38,929 bases of DNA, taken from an uncultured Prevotellaceae bacterium (GTDB lineage: Bacteria; Bacteroidota; Bacteroidia; Bacteroidales; Bacteroidaceae). This document shows positions 10,956 to 18,984 of the stretch, piece after piece. The DNA is taken from NCBI GenBank assembly GCA_902783165.1, contig CACZPU010000054.1:1-38929 (forward strand). Direction: 5' to 3'. The position numbers were made by a program, and so were the translations under genes. The notes below the pieces were generated by a model. That model was not told where the DNA came from. It worked only from the letters and a program-made list of their open reading frames with translations, and did not search any database. The stretch's first letter is position 1. Every line of letters begins with the position of its first letter.

Positions 10956-11006
10956 AAAAAGAATTCATTTTAATATTAATTTGTATATTTGCAAAAAGAA
11001 TTCATT
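10956..11006 (+). repeat. 14-base direct repeat flanking the DUF3078 promoter box
   Basis: AAAAAGAATTCATT occurs at 10956-10969 and again at 10993-11006, 37 bases apart, one copy on each side of the TATATTTG box. Each holds the palindrome GAATTC. It may be a regulator site or a chance product of AT-rich sequence. Confidence 0.55.
10984..10991 (+). promoter_or_regulatory. Candidate -7 box for the DUF3078 gene
   Basis: TATATTTG followed by CA, about 42 bases before the ATG at 11034. No clear TTTG lies at the right -33 distance. Confidence 0.5.
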
Positions 11007-11033
11007 CATAACACAATTAAATAAAAATAAGTC

Positions 11034-12275
11034 ATGAAAAAATTTTTACTATTCTTTGTAATGACCGTTGCTCCTATTGTGTCGTTCGCTCAAAGAAACA
11101 CCCCTAATATCATTGATCAGTATATAGATTCACTGAATTGGTATAAAGGACAGACTGCATCATTAACTAAAAAAATGTCAATCTATGACCAGTATAAGCT
11201 TTTTGTTCCTTCAACATTTTTTCATTCGGTTGCTTTAAACAGCTTAAATATTGATAATGTACAAAATTCTGAAAACCAGGATATTGATGCTGCCTTGCTG
11301 AATGTTTACTTAAATCATCCAGAACTCGTTAAAAACACAGAGACAAATCTTCGTGATGCGGGTGAAGTGAAGGAGACCATCATGAATCCCATCAAACATG
11401 ATATTGAGTTGGTTGAGAAGGTCGCTCCTGTTCCTCAAGAAATAACCAGTGATGTGGTTGATTCAATTGTGGTGACAAAGCCAAATTTCTGGACTATCAA
11501 AGGTGATTATTATTTACAATTCTTGCAAAACTATGTCAGCAGTAACTGGTACAAAGGTGGGGAGAGCAACTATGCTATGGTGGCCAGTACGACACTTGAA
11601 GCAAATTATGATAACAAACAAAAATTGAAGTGGGACAACAAGTTGGAGATGAAATTAGGTTTTCAAACTTCACGTGCCGACTCCATTCACAATCTTAAAT
11701 CTTCTGAGGACCTTTTACGTTTGACCAGCAAACTGGGTATTCAAGCGACAAAGCATTGGTATTACACGCTCAATGTGCTTGCATACACTCAGTTTATGAG
11801 AGGATATAAGAATAACAACCCGATGACATTCAGTGATTTCATGTCACCCTTCACATTGAATATTTCTCTTGGTATGAACTATAAAGTGGAATGGCTCAAT
11901 AAAAAGCTGACAGGAAATATCCAATTGTCTCCATTGGCATATAATTTTAAATATGTTGACCGTCTCGCGTTGTCGAAACGCAATGGTATTGATGAAGGAA
12001 AGCACGCTTTGCATGATTTCGGTTCCATGTTCACGGTTGATTTAAAGTGGCAGTTTGCAGAAAATATTTCTTGGAAGACACGTCTATATGGATTTACCTC
12101 TTTCAAACGTGCTGAGTTGGAGTGGGAAAACACATTCTCATTCAAGTTCAACAAGTATATTTCCAGCAACATCTTTATCTATCCTCGATTCGACGATTCG
12201 ACTGTACGCGATGAGCATCATGCTTATTGGCAGTTCAAGGAATATGCCTCACTGGGTTTTTCTTACACGTTCTGA
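11034..12275 (+). CDS. DUF3078 outer-membrane protein
   Basis: A 413-residue exported protein with a signal peptide (residues 1-19, ending SFAQ). The C-terminal ~250 residues are typical DUF3078: the opening 'FWTIKGDYYLQFLQNY', the aromatic 'SSNWYKGGESNYAM', and alternating amphipathic strands ending 'YASLGFSYTF'. The terminal aromatic residue and the strand pattern point to an outer-membrane beta-barrel. Residues ~20-150 form a less conserved periplasmic part with helical, charged sequence. The family is found across Bacteroidetes and has no established function. It is a single-gene unit with its own promoter. Confidence 0.85.
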   Translation: MKKFLLFFVMTVAPIVSFAQRNTPNIIDQYIDSLNWYKGQTASLTKKMSIYDQYKLFVPSTFFHSVALNSLNIDNVQNSENQDIDAALLNVYLNHPELVKNTETNLRDAGEVKETIMNPIKHDIELVEKVAPVPQEITSDVVDSIVVTKPNFWTIKGDYYLQFLQNYVSSNWYKGGESNYAMVASTTLEANYDNKQKLKWDNKLEMKLGFQTSRADSIHNLKSSEDLLRLTSKLGIQATKHWYYTLNVLAYTQFMRGYKNNNPMTFSDFMSPFTLNISLGMNYKVEWLNKKLTGNIQLSPLAYNFKYVDRLALSKRNGIDEGKHALHDFGSMFTVDLKWQFAENISWKTRLYGFTSFKRAELEWENTFSFKFNKYISSNIFIYPRFDDSTVRDEHHAYWQFKEYASLGFSYTF

Positions 12276-12370
12276 TTATTGGATGTTTCTTTGAAATTGC
12301 TTAACAAACTGGTTGATACCTTTACTTATTATATAAATATGTTTAAGATAATCAAATGCTAAAATAAACA

Positions 12371-12411
12371 GTTCTACGCCCCAAAGACATGTCGTCTACG
12401 GGGCGTAGAAC
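12371..12411 (+). terminator. 12-base perfect stem-loop after the DUF3078 gene
   Basis: GTTCTACGCCCC (12371-12382) pairs perfectly with GGGGCGTAGAAC (12400-12411) across a 17-base loop that itself holds the palindrome GACATGTC. It lies 95 bases after the DUF3078 stop. No T-run follows on the plus strand, so a plain intrinsic terminator is not certain; an RNA 3' end or a protein site is also possible. Confidence 0.5.
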
Positions 12412-12561
12412 ATGTTGTATAAAGTCAAAAGTATACCAATTTATTTCCATAACCATACAGAATTCGCCATTTATTTCCTTGTATTTGAAGGAGTAGAAGA
12501 AACTGACTGCATTTCGGAAGTTGTCTCACATTTCCATCATCATGGGGCTTCCTATATGAAT

Positions 12562-12609
12562 ACGAAAGCAGGCTGCACTCCATAGGTGAGTAATGCAGCC
12601 TGCTTTCGT
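12562..12609 (-). terminator. 16-base perfect stem-loop after the DUF1573 gene
   Basis: ACGAAAGCAGGCTGCA (12562-12577) pairs perfectly with 12594-12609 across a 16-base loop. It lies 48 bases past the DUF1573 stop on the minus strand, where the stem ends in CTTTCGT and is followed by ATTCAT. The best reading is a rho-independent terminator with a poor U-tract, possibly working both ways. Confidence 0.6.
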
Positions 12610-12657
12610 TTAACCGCTTGTATTGCCAAAGATGATGGAAATCACACCTATAAGCAA

Positions 12658-13047
12658 TTACTTGCTCTCTTCCATGTTTCCGGTGATATAAATCCTTACC
12701 ATTTCGTTTTTTGCATTCGTGCGGATGGTAATGGTTTTCTTGAAGTAGCCCGGGAATTTTCCCTTACCATTATAAGTAACGGTAATGGTTCCTTTCTTTC
12801 CTGGAGCAACAGGTTCTTTTGTGTAAGTGGGAACAGTGCATCCACAACTGGCAACTGCCTGATTGATAATCAGAGGGGCATCGCCTGTGTTTGTGAATGT
12901 GAATGTACATTTCTGCACTGGATTGCTCTCCGGAAATTTGCCAACATCTTGCACCAAGGCATCGAATTTAATCTCTGCCTGTTTCTGTGCTGAGGCCATT
13001 GTATATGTGCCAATCAGCATCAATGTCATTATAAGTAACTTTTTCAT
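12658..13047 (-). CDS. DUF1573 domain protein, exported
   Basis: A 129-residue protein with a signal peptide (1-20, MKKLLIMTLMLIGTYTMASA). The mature part is a single Ig-like DUF1573 domain, with 'DALVQDVGKFPE' followed by 'CTFTFTNTGDAPLII', the hallmark 'ASCGCTVPTYTKEPVAPGKKG', and a last strand 'KTITIRTNAKNEMVRIYITG'. Bacteroidetes carry many of these small periplasmic or surface proteins, and their role is not known. The cysteine pair in the SCGC motif is conserved in the family. The gene stands alone, with a -7 box upstream and a hairpin downstream. Confidence 0.88.
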   Translation of the reverse strand: MKKLLIMTLMLIGTYTMASAQKQAEIKFDALVQDVGKFPESNPVQKCTFTFTNTGDAPLIINQAVASCGCTVPTYTKEPVAPGKKGTITVTYNGKGKFPGYFKKTITIRTNAKNEMVRIYITGNMEESK

Positions 13048-13075
13048 CTTTCTATTTTCGTTTACTAATTAGACG

Positions 13076-13083
13076 CAAAAGTA
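13076..13083 (-). promoter_or_regulatory. Candidate -7 box for the DUF1573 gene
   Basis: Minus strand TACTTTTG followed by C, 28 bases before the ATG. There is no clear -33 TTTG. Confidence 0.45.
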
Positions 13084-13143
13084 GTAAAATAAATTAATAA
13101 ACGTCATATTATTATCAAATATTAACTATTTTAAGACTAAGGA

Positions 13144-13175
13144 TTTGTTCTTATTATAAAAAAGTTGTAATTTTG
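13144..13175 (+). promoter_or_regulatory. Promoter of aspS
   Basis: TTTG (13144-13147), 20-base spacer, TAATTTTG (13168-13175) followed by CGCA, with a leader of about 24 bases to the aspS ATG. Both elements match. Confidence 0.8.
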
Positions 13176-13202
13176 CGCATAATTTGAAAATAAGCAATAA
13201 TT

Positions 13203-14972
13203 ATGTATAGAACGAAAACATGTGGAGAGTTGCGTCTCCAGGATGCCGGCAAGCAGGTGACTATTGCCGGATGGGTTCAGAGAACCAGAAAAATGGGCGG
13301 TATGACCTTTGTGGACATACGTGACCGCTATGGTATTACACAGGTGGTGTTCAACGAATCTGTCGATGCTGCTCTTTGCGCAAATGCAAACAAACTTGGT
13401 CGTGAATATTGCGTGCAAGTAACTGGTTGCGTCAACGTGCGTGAGAGCAAAAATGAAAAAATGCCAACAGGTGACATTGAAATTATAGCCAGTCAGCTGA
13501 ATGTGTTGAGCGAAAGTGTTACTCCACCGTTTACTATTGAGGATAATACAGATGGTGGCGATGATATCAGGATGAAATACCGCTATCTTGATTTGCGTCG
13601 TAGTGTGGTCAGAAAGAATTTGGAATTGCGCCACCGGATGACTATATTGATACGCAATTTCCTGGACTCAAAAGACTTCATTGAGGTTGAGACACCAATT
13701 CTTATTGGTAGCACACCTGAGGGCGCTCGTGATTTCGTTGTGCCTTCAAGAATGAATCCAGGGCAGTTCTATGCATTGCCACAAAGCCCGCAGACATTAA
13801 AGCAATTGCTGATGGTAAGCGGTTTCGACCGTTATTTCCAGATAGCAAAGTGTTTCAGAGATGAAGATTTGCGCGCTGACCGCCAGCCGGAATTCACACA
13901 GATAGATTGTGAAATGTCATTTGTTGACCAGGATGACGTGATTGATTTGTTTGAGGACATGGCCCGCCACTTGTTCAAAGAGGTAAGGGGAGTGGAACTT
14001 CCTGCTAAGTTGCAGCAAATGACATGGCATGAAGCAATGCGTCGTTTCGGTTCCGACAAACCAGACTTGCGTTTTGGCATGGAGTTTGTGGAACTGGATG
14101 ATGTGCTTAAAGGAACGGGTTCGTTTAGCGTGTTTGACAATGCTGCATATATCGGTGGTATATGCGTGCCAGGTTGTGCAAATTATACTAGGAAACAGCT
14201 CGACCAGCTTACAGATTTTGTAAAACGTCCTCAGGTAGGTGCCAAGGGATTGGTTTATGTTAAGTTTAACGAAGACGGCACAGTGAAGTCGAGTATTGAC
14301 AAATTCTATACACCCGAAGTATGGCAAAACTTGAAAGAGAAAATGAATGCCAATGATGGTGACTTGGTGCTTATCTTAAGTGGTGACAATCCCAATAAGA
14401 CACGGGTTCAGCTTTGTTCGCTTCGTCTTGAAATGGGTGACCGCCTTGGCCTTAGAGACAAAGACAAGTTTGAGTGTCTTTGGATTATTGATTTCCCACT
14501 CTTCGAGTGGAGCGACGAGGAACAGCGCTTGATGGCTACCCATCATCCTTTCACCATGCCAAATCCAGAAGATATTCCGCTTCTTGAGGAGCATCCTGAA
14601 AAAGTACGTGCAAAAGCATATGATTTCGTTTGTAATGGCATTGAGCTCGGCGGCGGCTCTATTCGTATTCACGATGGCGAGCTACAGGCAAAAATGTTTG
14701 ATATACTTGGCTTTACGCCAGAGCGTGCAATGGCTCAATTTGGCTTCTTGATAAATGCGTTTAAGTACGGTGCTCCCCCTCATGCAGGTCTTGCTTTCGG
14801 CCTAGATCGATTTGTGAGCGTGATGGCTGGTGTTGACAGTATTCGTGATTGCATCGCCTTCCCCAAGAATAATAGTGGCCGTGATGTGATGCTTGATGCT
14901 CCAGGTGAATTGGACCAGAAGCAGTTAGACGAACTTCAATTGAAAGTTGACTTACATCAAGAAAACGCATAA
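13203..14972 (+). CDS. aspS: Aspartyl-tRNA synthetase
   Basis: A 589-residue class II synthetase that charges tRNA-Asp (or tRNA-Asp and tRNA-Asn if non-discriminating). The N-terminal OB fold (1-~105) contains '[26 protein letters not shown]' and binds the anticodon. The catalytic domain has motif 1 around '[20 protein letters not shown]', motif 2 '[24 protein letters not shown]' and motif 3 near the end '[15 protein letters not shown]'. The bacterial GAD insertion (~285-420) is present, so this is the long bacterial type. Length and motifs are complete. It has its own promoter. Confidence 0.97.
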   Translation: MYRTKTCGELRLQDAGKQVTIAGWVQRTRKMGGMTFVDIRDRYGITQVVFNESVDAALCANANKLGREYCVQVTGCVNVRESKNEKMPTGDIEIIASQLNVLSESVTPPFTIEDNTDGGDDIRMKYRYLDLRRSVVRKNLELRHRMTILIRNFLDSKDFIEVETPILIGSTPEGARDFVVPSRMNPGQFYALPQSPQTLKQLLMVSGFDRYFQIAKCFRDEDLRADRQPEFTQIDCEMSFVDQDDVIDLFEDMARHLFKEVRGVELPAKLQQMTWHEAMRRFGSDKPDLRFGMEFVELDDVLKGTGSFSVFDNAAYIGGICVPGCANYTRKQLDQLTDFVKRPQVGAKGLVYVKFNEDGTVKSSIDKFYTPEVWQNLKEKMNANDGDLVLILSGDNPNKTRVQLCSLRLEMGDRLGLRDKDKFECLWIIDFPLFEWSDEEQRLMATHHPFTMPNPEDIPLLEEHPEKVRAKAYDFVCNGIELGGGSIRIHDGELQAKMFDILGFTPERAMAQFGFLINAFKYGAPPHAGLAFGLDRFVSVMAGVDSIRDCIAFPKNNSGRDVMLDAPGELDQKQLDELQLKVDLHQENA

Positions 14973-15020
14973 TTTGTTGGATTACTGCTATTTGTAGTTA
15001 ATGACCAAGTAATAAATGAT

Positions 15021-15028
15021 TACCTTTG
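15021..15028 (+). promoter_or_regulatory. Candidate -7 box for the DUF2582 gene
   Basis: TACCTTTG followed by CACT, about 58 bases before the ATG at 15087. The nearest TTTG (14991-14994) is 26 bases away, too far for a standard -33 element. Confidence 0.5.
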
Positions 15029-15086
15029 CACTGTTTTTGAAAAATATTGAAAGAAAGATTCAATCAGGATTAAAAATTTACTAAAA

Positions 15087-15383
15087 ATGGCAGAAAAGAA
15101 AGCAACAAAGGCTACAACTACTAAGGTAGCTGAAAAGAAAGAAACAGTGAAGAAAGCAGCTCCCAAGGCTGCAAAGAAAAGCGCTCTTGTGATTGATGCA
15201 ACAAACGCAGGCTACAAGGCCGGTGATGTTTACAATGCATTGGCTGCTGCTGGCAAGGCTCTTACTGTAGCAGAGATAGCAAAAGCTGCCAAAATCAGCA
15301 ACGAAGAGGTTATTCTCGGTGCTGGATGGCTGCTCAAGGAAGGTAAAATCAAGGACGCTGAAGGAAAAATTGTTTTAGCTTAA
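15087..15383 (+). CDS. Winged helix-turn-helix protein (DUF2582) with a lysine/alanine-rich tail
   Basis: A 98-residue basic protein. Residues 1-~33 are almost only Lys, Ala, Thr, Glu and Val with KKAAPKAAKK, like the tails of histone H1 and bacterial H1-like proteins. Residues ~36-98 form a small winged helix (AGDVYNALAAAGKALTVAEIAKAAKISNEEVILGAGWLLKEGKI), the DUF2582 family. Such a tail plus wing suggests a DNA-binding, perhaps nucleoid-associated, role, but this is inference. It follows aspS with its own -7 box and is closed by a clear terminator. The sequence does not show which DNA it binds. Confidence 0.82.
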   Translation: MAEKKATKATTTKVAEKKETVKKAAPKAAKKSALVIDATNAGYKAGDVYNALAAAGKALTVAEIAKAAKISNEEVILGAGWLLKEGKIKDAEGKIVLA

Positions 15384-15403
15384 ATTCAACTTTGTGAGAA
15401 TAG

Positions 15404-15439
15404 AAAAGGGCTGGATGTTGTAACATACCGGCCCTTTTT
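15404..15439 (+). terminator. Intrinsic terminator after the DUF2582 gene
   Basis: AAAAGGGCTGG (15404-15414) pairs with CCGGCCCTTTT (15428-15438) with one G-U pair and a 13-base loop, followed by T. It is a classic hairpin and T-run, 20 bases past the stop. Confidence 0.85.
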
Positions 15440-15457
15440 AATTCTAATTTTGAATCA

Positions 15458-15781
15458 TTGGATTACGACAATAAGATAATTTTGGTATTGAAGGAAGCTG
15501 GCGATAGAGGATTGAGCGTCCAGAAAATTGCCCGACATGTGTTCAACGCTTCCAATAGTTTCTTTGAAACCATTGAATTCGAAGAAATAAGGAGATATGT
15601 TCAAAATTATTTACTAAAGAATTCCAAATCTTCTGATTCTTTATTTGAAAAAGTAGGACCTAAAGGCATTTATAGAATCAATCCTAATTCTGCAGAAATG
15701 CAGCAACTCATGCTTCTTTTCACAGATGAAACAGATGAGGCTGAAAAGCCATCAATAGACTTGTCGTTGAGCCTGTTTTGA
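15458..15781 (+). CDS. Small HARE/HTH-like DNA-binding protein
   Basis: A 107-residue protein starting at a TTG; the only internal Met is at about residue 81, past the conserved part. Residues ~3-75 (KIILVLKEAGDRGLSVQKIARHVFNASNSFF through RRYVQNYLLKNSKSSDSLFEKVGPKGIYRIN) look like a winged helix of the HARE-HTH kind, in which a helical 'LS..kIa.hv' segment and a wing ending in 'G.YrlN' are typical. The tail is acidic and ends 'SIDLSLSLF'. Its target is unknown. It sits directly behind the terminator of the lysine-tailed winged-helix gene and 173 bases before xylB, but I cannot show that it controls xylose genes. Family assignment is by eye. Confidence 0.68.
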   Translation: MDYDNKIILVLKEAGDRGLSVQKIARHVFNASNSFFETIEFEEIRRYVQNYLLKNSKSSDSLFEKVGPKGIYRINPNSAEMQQLMLLFTDETDEAEKPSIDLSLSLF

Positions 15782-15954
15782 TGGAATGAAATCTCTATGT
15801 CTTCATTGTTTGATGAAGGCAAAATCAATATTTGATATATCCCCACTTCCTTAATATGAGCGTTGAGGATAGTAGCATTTTTTTTCAAAAAAGTTATATT
15901 CCTAAATAGGGAAGCGCCACCTTAAATCGTAATATATATGAAATCGATATTATT

Positions 15955-17448
15955 ATGGCAAAACAATATTTATTAGGTTTTGATGTTGGCAGTTCTTCTG
16001 TCAAAGCATCATTGGTCGATGCAGATTCTGGTAATTGTGCAGCATCTGCATTCTTCCCGGAGAAAGAGGCAGCTATTTTAGCAGTAAAGACAGGATGGGC
16101 AGAGCAGGATCCAAACTCGTGGTGGGAATATGCCAAGATGGCATTAAAAACCATTATGAACGAGACAAATGCCAAAGCCGAGGATATCAAGGCTATCGGC
16201 ATATCCTATCAAATGCATGGCTTGGTGTGTGTTGATAAGAATCAGCAGGTGCTTCGCAATTCCATCATATGGTGCGATTCTCGTGCGGTTCCCTATGGTG
16301 AAAGGGCTTTTCATGATTTAGGTGAAGAAAAATGCCTTGAGCATTTGCTTAATTCTCCTGGCAATTTCACTGCCGCCAAGCTTGCGTGGGTGAAAGAGAA
16401 TGAGCCGGAACTCTTTGATAAAGTTGATAAAATCATGCTTCCCGGCGATTATCTAGCCATGCGTTTGAGTGGTGTTGCTAATACAACTATCAGCGGCTTG
16501 TCGGAAGGAATGATGTGGGATTTCAAAGAAAAACGCCCAGCTAAATTCTTGTTTGACTACTATGGGTTTGATGAAAGTCTTATTGCTGACATCGTTCCTA
16601 CATTCAGCATTCAGAGTGAGGTTTGTAAACAAGCAGCAGATGAACTCGGCTTGAAAGAGGGAACTCCTATTTCATATCGTGGTGGAGACCAACCGAACAA
16701 TGCACTTTCATTAAATGTGTTTAATCCAGGTGAAATAGCATCTACTGCCGGTACGTCTGGTGTCGTGTACGGTGTTCTTGGCGAAGTTAACTACGACAAA
16801 AAGAGCAGAGTGAATACATTTGCTCATGTCAATTATACAAGGGATTTAAATCGATTGGGTGTTCTGCTTTGCATCAATGGCACAGGAATACTAAATGCAT
16901 GGATGCGCAGAAATGTTGCACCAGAAGGTATTTCCTATGCTGAGATGAACGAAATGATGCAGAATATTCCAATAGGAAGTGATGGTATTAGTATTATTCC
17001 GTTTGGAAATGGAGCTGAGCGTGTTCTTGAGAACAAAGAAGTGGGTTGCTCTGTACACGGAATCAACTTCAACAAGCATTCGAAAGCACATCTGATGCGG
17101 GCTGCTCAAGAGGGCATCGTGTTCAGTTTCTGCTATGGTATGGAAGTGATGCAGCAAATGGGCATGGACATCCATAAGATTCATGCAGGAAAAGCCAATA
17201 TGTTCCTCAGTGAGATATTCAGAAACACTTTGGCTGGTGTGAGTGGTGCTACCATTGAACTTTACGAGACTGACGGAAGTGTTGGCGCTGCTAAAGGTGC
17301 TGGTATGGGATGCGGTATTTATAAAGATCACAATGAAGCTTTCTCAACACTCAAGAAACTTTCAGTCATTGAGCCAAATGAAAGTAATCGTTCCGCTTAT
17401 CTGAATGCCTATGCTGCATGGAAGGAGCAATTGGGCAAAATAGTATAA
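15955..17448 (+). CDS. xylB: Xylulokinase
   Basis: A 497-residue FGGY-family sugar kinase that phosphorylates D-xylulose to D-xylulose 5-phosphate. The N-terminal phosphate-binding segment is LGFDVGSSSVKASLVD; the sugar-contact region has 'YQMHGLVCVDKNQQVLRNSIIWCDSR', where xylulokinases carry 'QMHG'; the likely catalytic Asp sits in 'YRGGDQPNNAL'; and the adenosine site is around 'GNGAERVLENKEVGCSVHG'. The C-terminal motif 'GGxG/SVGAAKGAGMG' is present. Length is typical. It precedes xylA by 53 bases, so the two form one unit. No sugar transporter or XylR-like regulator is in the window. I found no clear promoter box upstream. Confidence 0.93.
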   Translation: MAKQYLLGFDVGSSSVKASLVDADSGNCAASAFFPEKEAAILAVKTGWAEQDPNSWWEYAKMALKTIMNETNAKAEDIKAIGISYQMHGLVCVDKNQQVLRNSIIWCDSRAVPYGERAFHDLGEEKCLEHLLNSPGNFTAAKLAWVKENEPELFDKVDKIMLPGDYLAMRLSGVANTTISGLSEGMMWDFKEKRPAKFLFDYYGFDESLIADIVPTFSIQSEVCKQAADELGLKEGTPISYRGGDQPNNALSLNVFNPGEIASTAGTSGVVYGVLGEVNYDKKSRVNTFAHVNYTRDLNRLGVLLCINGTGILNAWMRRNVAPEGISYAEMNEMMQNIPIGSDGISIIPFGNGAERVLENKEVGCSVHGINFNKHSKAHLMRAAQEGIVFSFCYGMEVMQQMGMDIHKIHAGKANMFLSEIFRNTLAGVSGATIELYETDGSVGAAKGAGMGCGIYKDHNEAFSTLKKLSVIEPNESNRSAYLNAYAAWKEQLGKIV

Positions 17449-17501
17449 TCATATTATTACTTACATGGATTTTTTTAATTCTTAAATAACAAATAAAAAC
17501 T

Positions 17502-18821
17502 ATGGCAAAAGAGTATTTTCCGTTTACTGGTAAAATTCCTTTCGAAGGAAAAGAGAGTAAAAATGTAATGGCTTTCCACTATTATGACCCCGAGAAGGTG
17601 GTAATGGGAAAGAAAATGAAAGATTGGCTGAAATTCGCCATGGCATGGTGGCACACACTTGGCGGTGCAAGTGCTGACCAATTTGGTGGACAGACTCGTT
17701 CTTACGAGTGGGACAATGCCGAAGATGCTGTTCAGCGTGCTAAGGACAAGATGGATGCGGGTTTTGAGATTATGGACAAACTTGGCATCGAGTATTTCTG
17801 CTTCCATGATGTAGACCTTGTTGAAGAGGGCGAGACCATAGCAGAATACGAGCGTCGCATGAAGGAAATTACTGACTATGCTCAGGAGAAAATGAAGCAG
17901 TTCCCCAACATTAAACTCCTTTGGGGCACAGCCAACGTATTCGGCAACAAGCGTTATGCTAATGGAGCTTCTACAAATCCCGATTTTGATGTAGTTGCAC
18001 GCGCCATCGTTCAGATTAAGAACGCTATCGACGCAACTATTAAACTTGGTGGTACTAACTATGTATTCTGGGGTGGTCGTGAAGGCTATATGAGTTTGCT
18101 GAATACTGATCAGAAACGTGAGAAAGAGCATATGGCTACTATGTTGACAATGGCTCGTGATTATGCACGTGCAAAAGGTTTCAAGGGAACTTTCCTTATT
18201 GAGCCTAAGCCAATGGAACCATCAAAGCATCAATACGATGTTGACACAGAGACCGTAATTGGTTTCCTCCGTGCCCATAATCTTGACAAGGATTTCAAAG
18301 TGAATATTGAGGTGAACCATGCTACTCTTGCTGGTCATACCTTTGAACATGAACTTGCATGTGCTGTTGATGCTGGCATGCTTGGCTCTATCGATGCCAA
18401 TCGCGGTGATGCTCAGAATGGTTGGGATACAGACCAATTCCCCATTGATAACTTTGAGTTGACTCAGGCCATGATGGAAATCATCCGTAATGGTGGATTA
18501 GGAAATGGTGGTACTAATTTCGATGCAAAGATTCGTCGTAATTCTACTGACCTTGAGGATTTGTTTATTGCTCATATCAGCGGTATGGACGCAATGGCAC
18601 GTGCACTTGAAAATGCTGCCGCAATTCTTGAGGAAAGTGAACTTCCCGCTATGAAGAAAGCACGCTATGCCAGCTTTGACAATGGTATTGGCAAGGATTT
18701 CGAGGATGGCAAGCTTTCTCTTGAGCAGGTTTATGAGTACGGTAAGAAGGTTGAAGAGCCAAAGCAAACTTCTGGTAAACAGGAGAAATACGAAACCATC
18801 GTTGCCTTGTATACTCGTTAA
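17502..18821 (+). CDS. xylA: Xylose isomerase
   Basis: A 439-residue TIM-barrel isomerase that converts D-xylose to D-xylulose. The opening 'YFPFTGKIPFEGKESKN' and its length place it in the long (type II) group found in Bacteroidetes. His102 and Asp105 in CFHDVDL are the ring-opening pair, and the metal-binding region runs from 'FLIEPKPMEPSKHQYD' through 'NIEVNHATLAGHTFEHE' to 'GSIDANRGDAQNGWDTDQFP'. All ligand residues appear to be present. Relatives from this group, and their fungal transfer products such as that of Piromyces, are known to work in yeast, which is established knowledge and not tested here. It ends at a strong hairpin. Confidence 0.96.
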   Translation: MAKEYFPFTGKIPFEGKESKNVMAFHYYDPEKVVMGKKMKDWLKFAMAWWHTLGGASADQFGGQTRSYEWDNAEDAVQRAKDKMDAGFEIMDKLGIEYFCFHDVDLVEEGETIAEYERRMKEITDYAQEKMKQFPNIKLLWGTANVFGNKRYANGASTNPDFDVVARAIVQIKNAIDATIKLGGTNYVFWGGREGYMSLLNTDQKREKEHMATMLTMARDYARAKGFKGTFLIEPKPMEPSKHQYDVDTETVIGFLRAHNLDKDFKVNIEVNHATLAGHTFEHELACAVDAGMLGSIDANRGDAQNGWDTDQFPIDNFELTQAMMEIIRNGGLGNGGTNFDAKIRRNSTDLEDLFIAHISGMDAMARALENAAAILEESELPAMKKARYASFDNGIGKDFEDGKLSLEQVYEYGKKVEEPKQTSGKQEKYETIVALYTR

Positions 18822-18856
18822 GTATTTAGAGGGTGTTTGCACCTTTCATTTATAGT

Positions 18857-18899
18857 AAAAGCATACATTGCCAATAATAACGGCGATGTATGCTTTTTT
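18857..18899. terminator. Bidirectional terminator between xylA and the acyl-CoA synthetase gene
   Basis: AAAAGCATACATTGCC pairs with GGCGATGTATGCTTTT (16 bp, one G-U) around a 9-base loop, ending in TTTTTT on the plus strand and in TTTTAC on the minus strand. It sits between two convergent genes and can serve both. Confidence 0.85.
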
Positions 18900-18984
18900 G
18901 ATTTTAGAATGAGATGAAGACTATTGTACTTACGCTACTTGATAATAGTAACAATGAATCAGGCTTTGCTCATATTTCTTTATC

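Larger units (their letters stand above)
10721..11033. other. Divergent intergenic region between the ABC exporter and the DUF3078 gene
   Basis: A 313-base AT-rich spacer with promoters in both directions: a complete one for the exporter, and a -7 box with flanking 14-base direct repeats for the DUF3078 gene. A further TATTTTTG at 10879-10886 may be a chance match. No gene is visible in it. Confidence 0.7.
12276..12657. other. Intergenic region with two long perfect hairpins
   Basis: A 382-base gap between two convergent genes. It carries perfect inverted repeats at 12371-12411 and 12562-12609, described separately. I recognise nothing in the ~150 bases between them and see no tRNA-like fold or convincing ORF. 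Confidence 0.6.

Noticed and set aside
15445-15452. TAATTTTG box five bases before the TTG start at 15458, hinting at a leaderless gene
   Set aside because: It lacks the C extension seen at the other boxes, has no -33 element, and lies in an AT-rich terminator region.
17475-18131. Open frame of 218 codons on the minus strand
   Set aside because: Antisense to xylose isomerase; translation looks random and no promoter is nearby.
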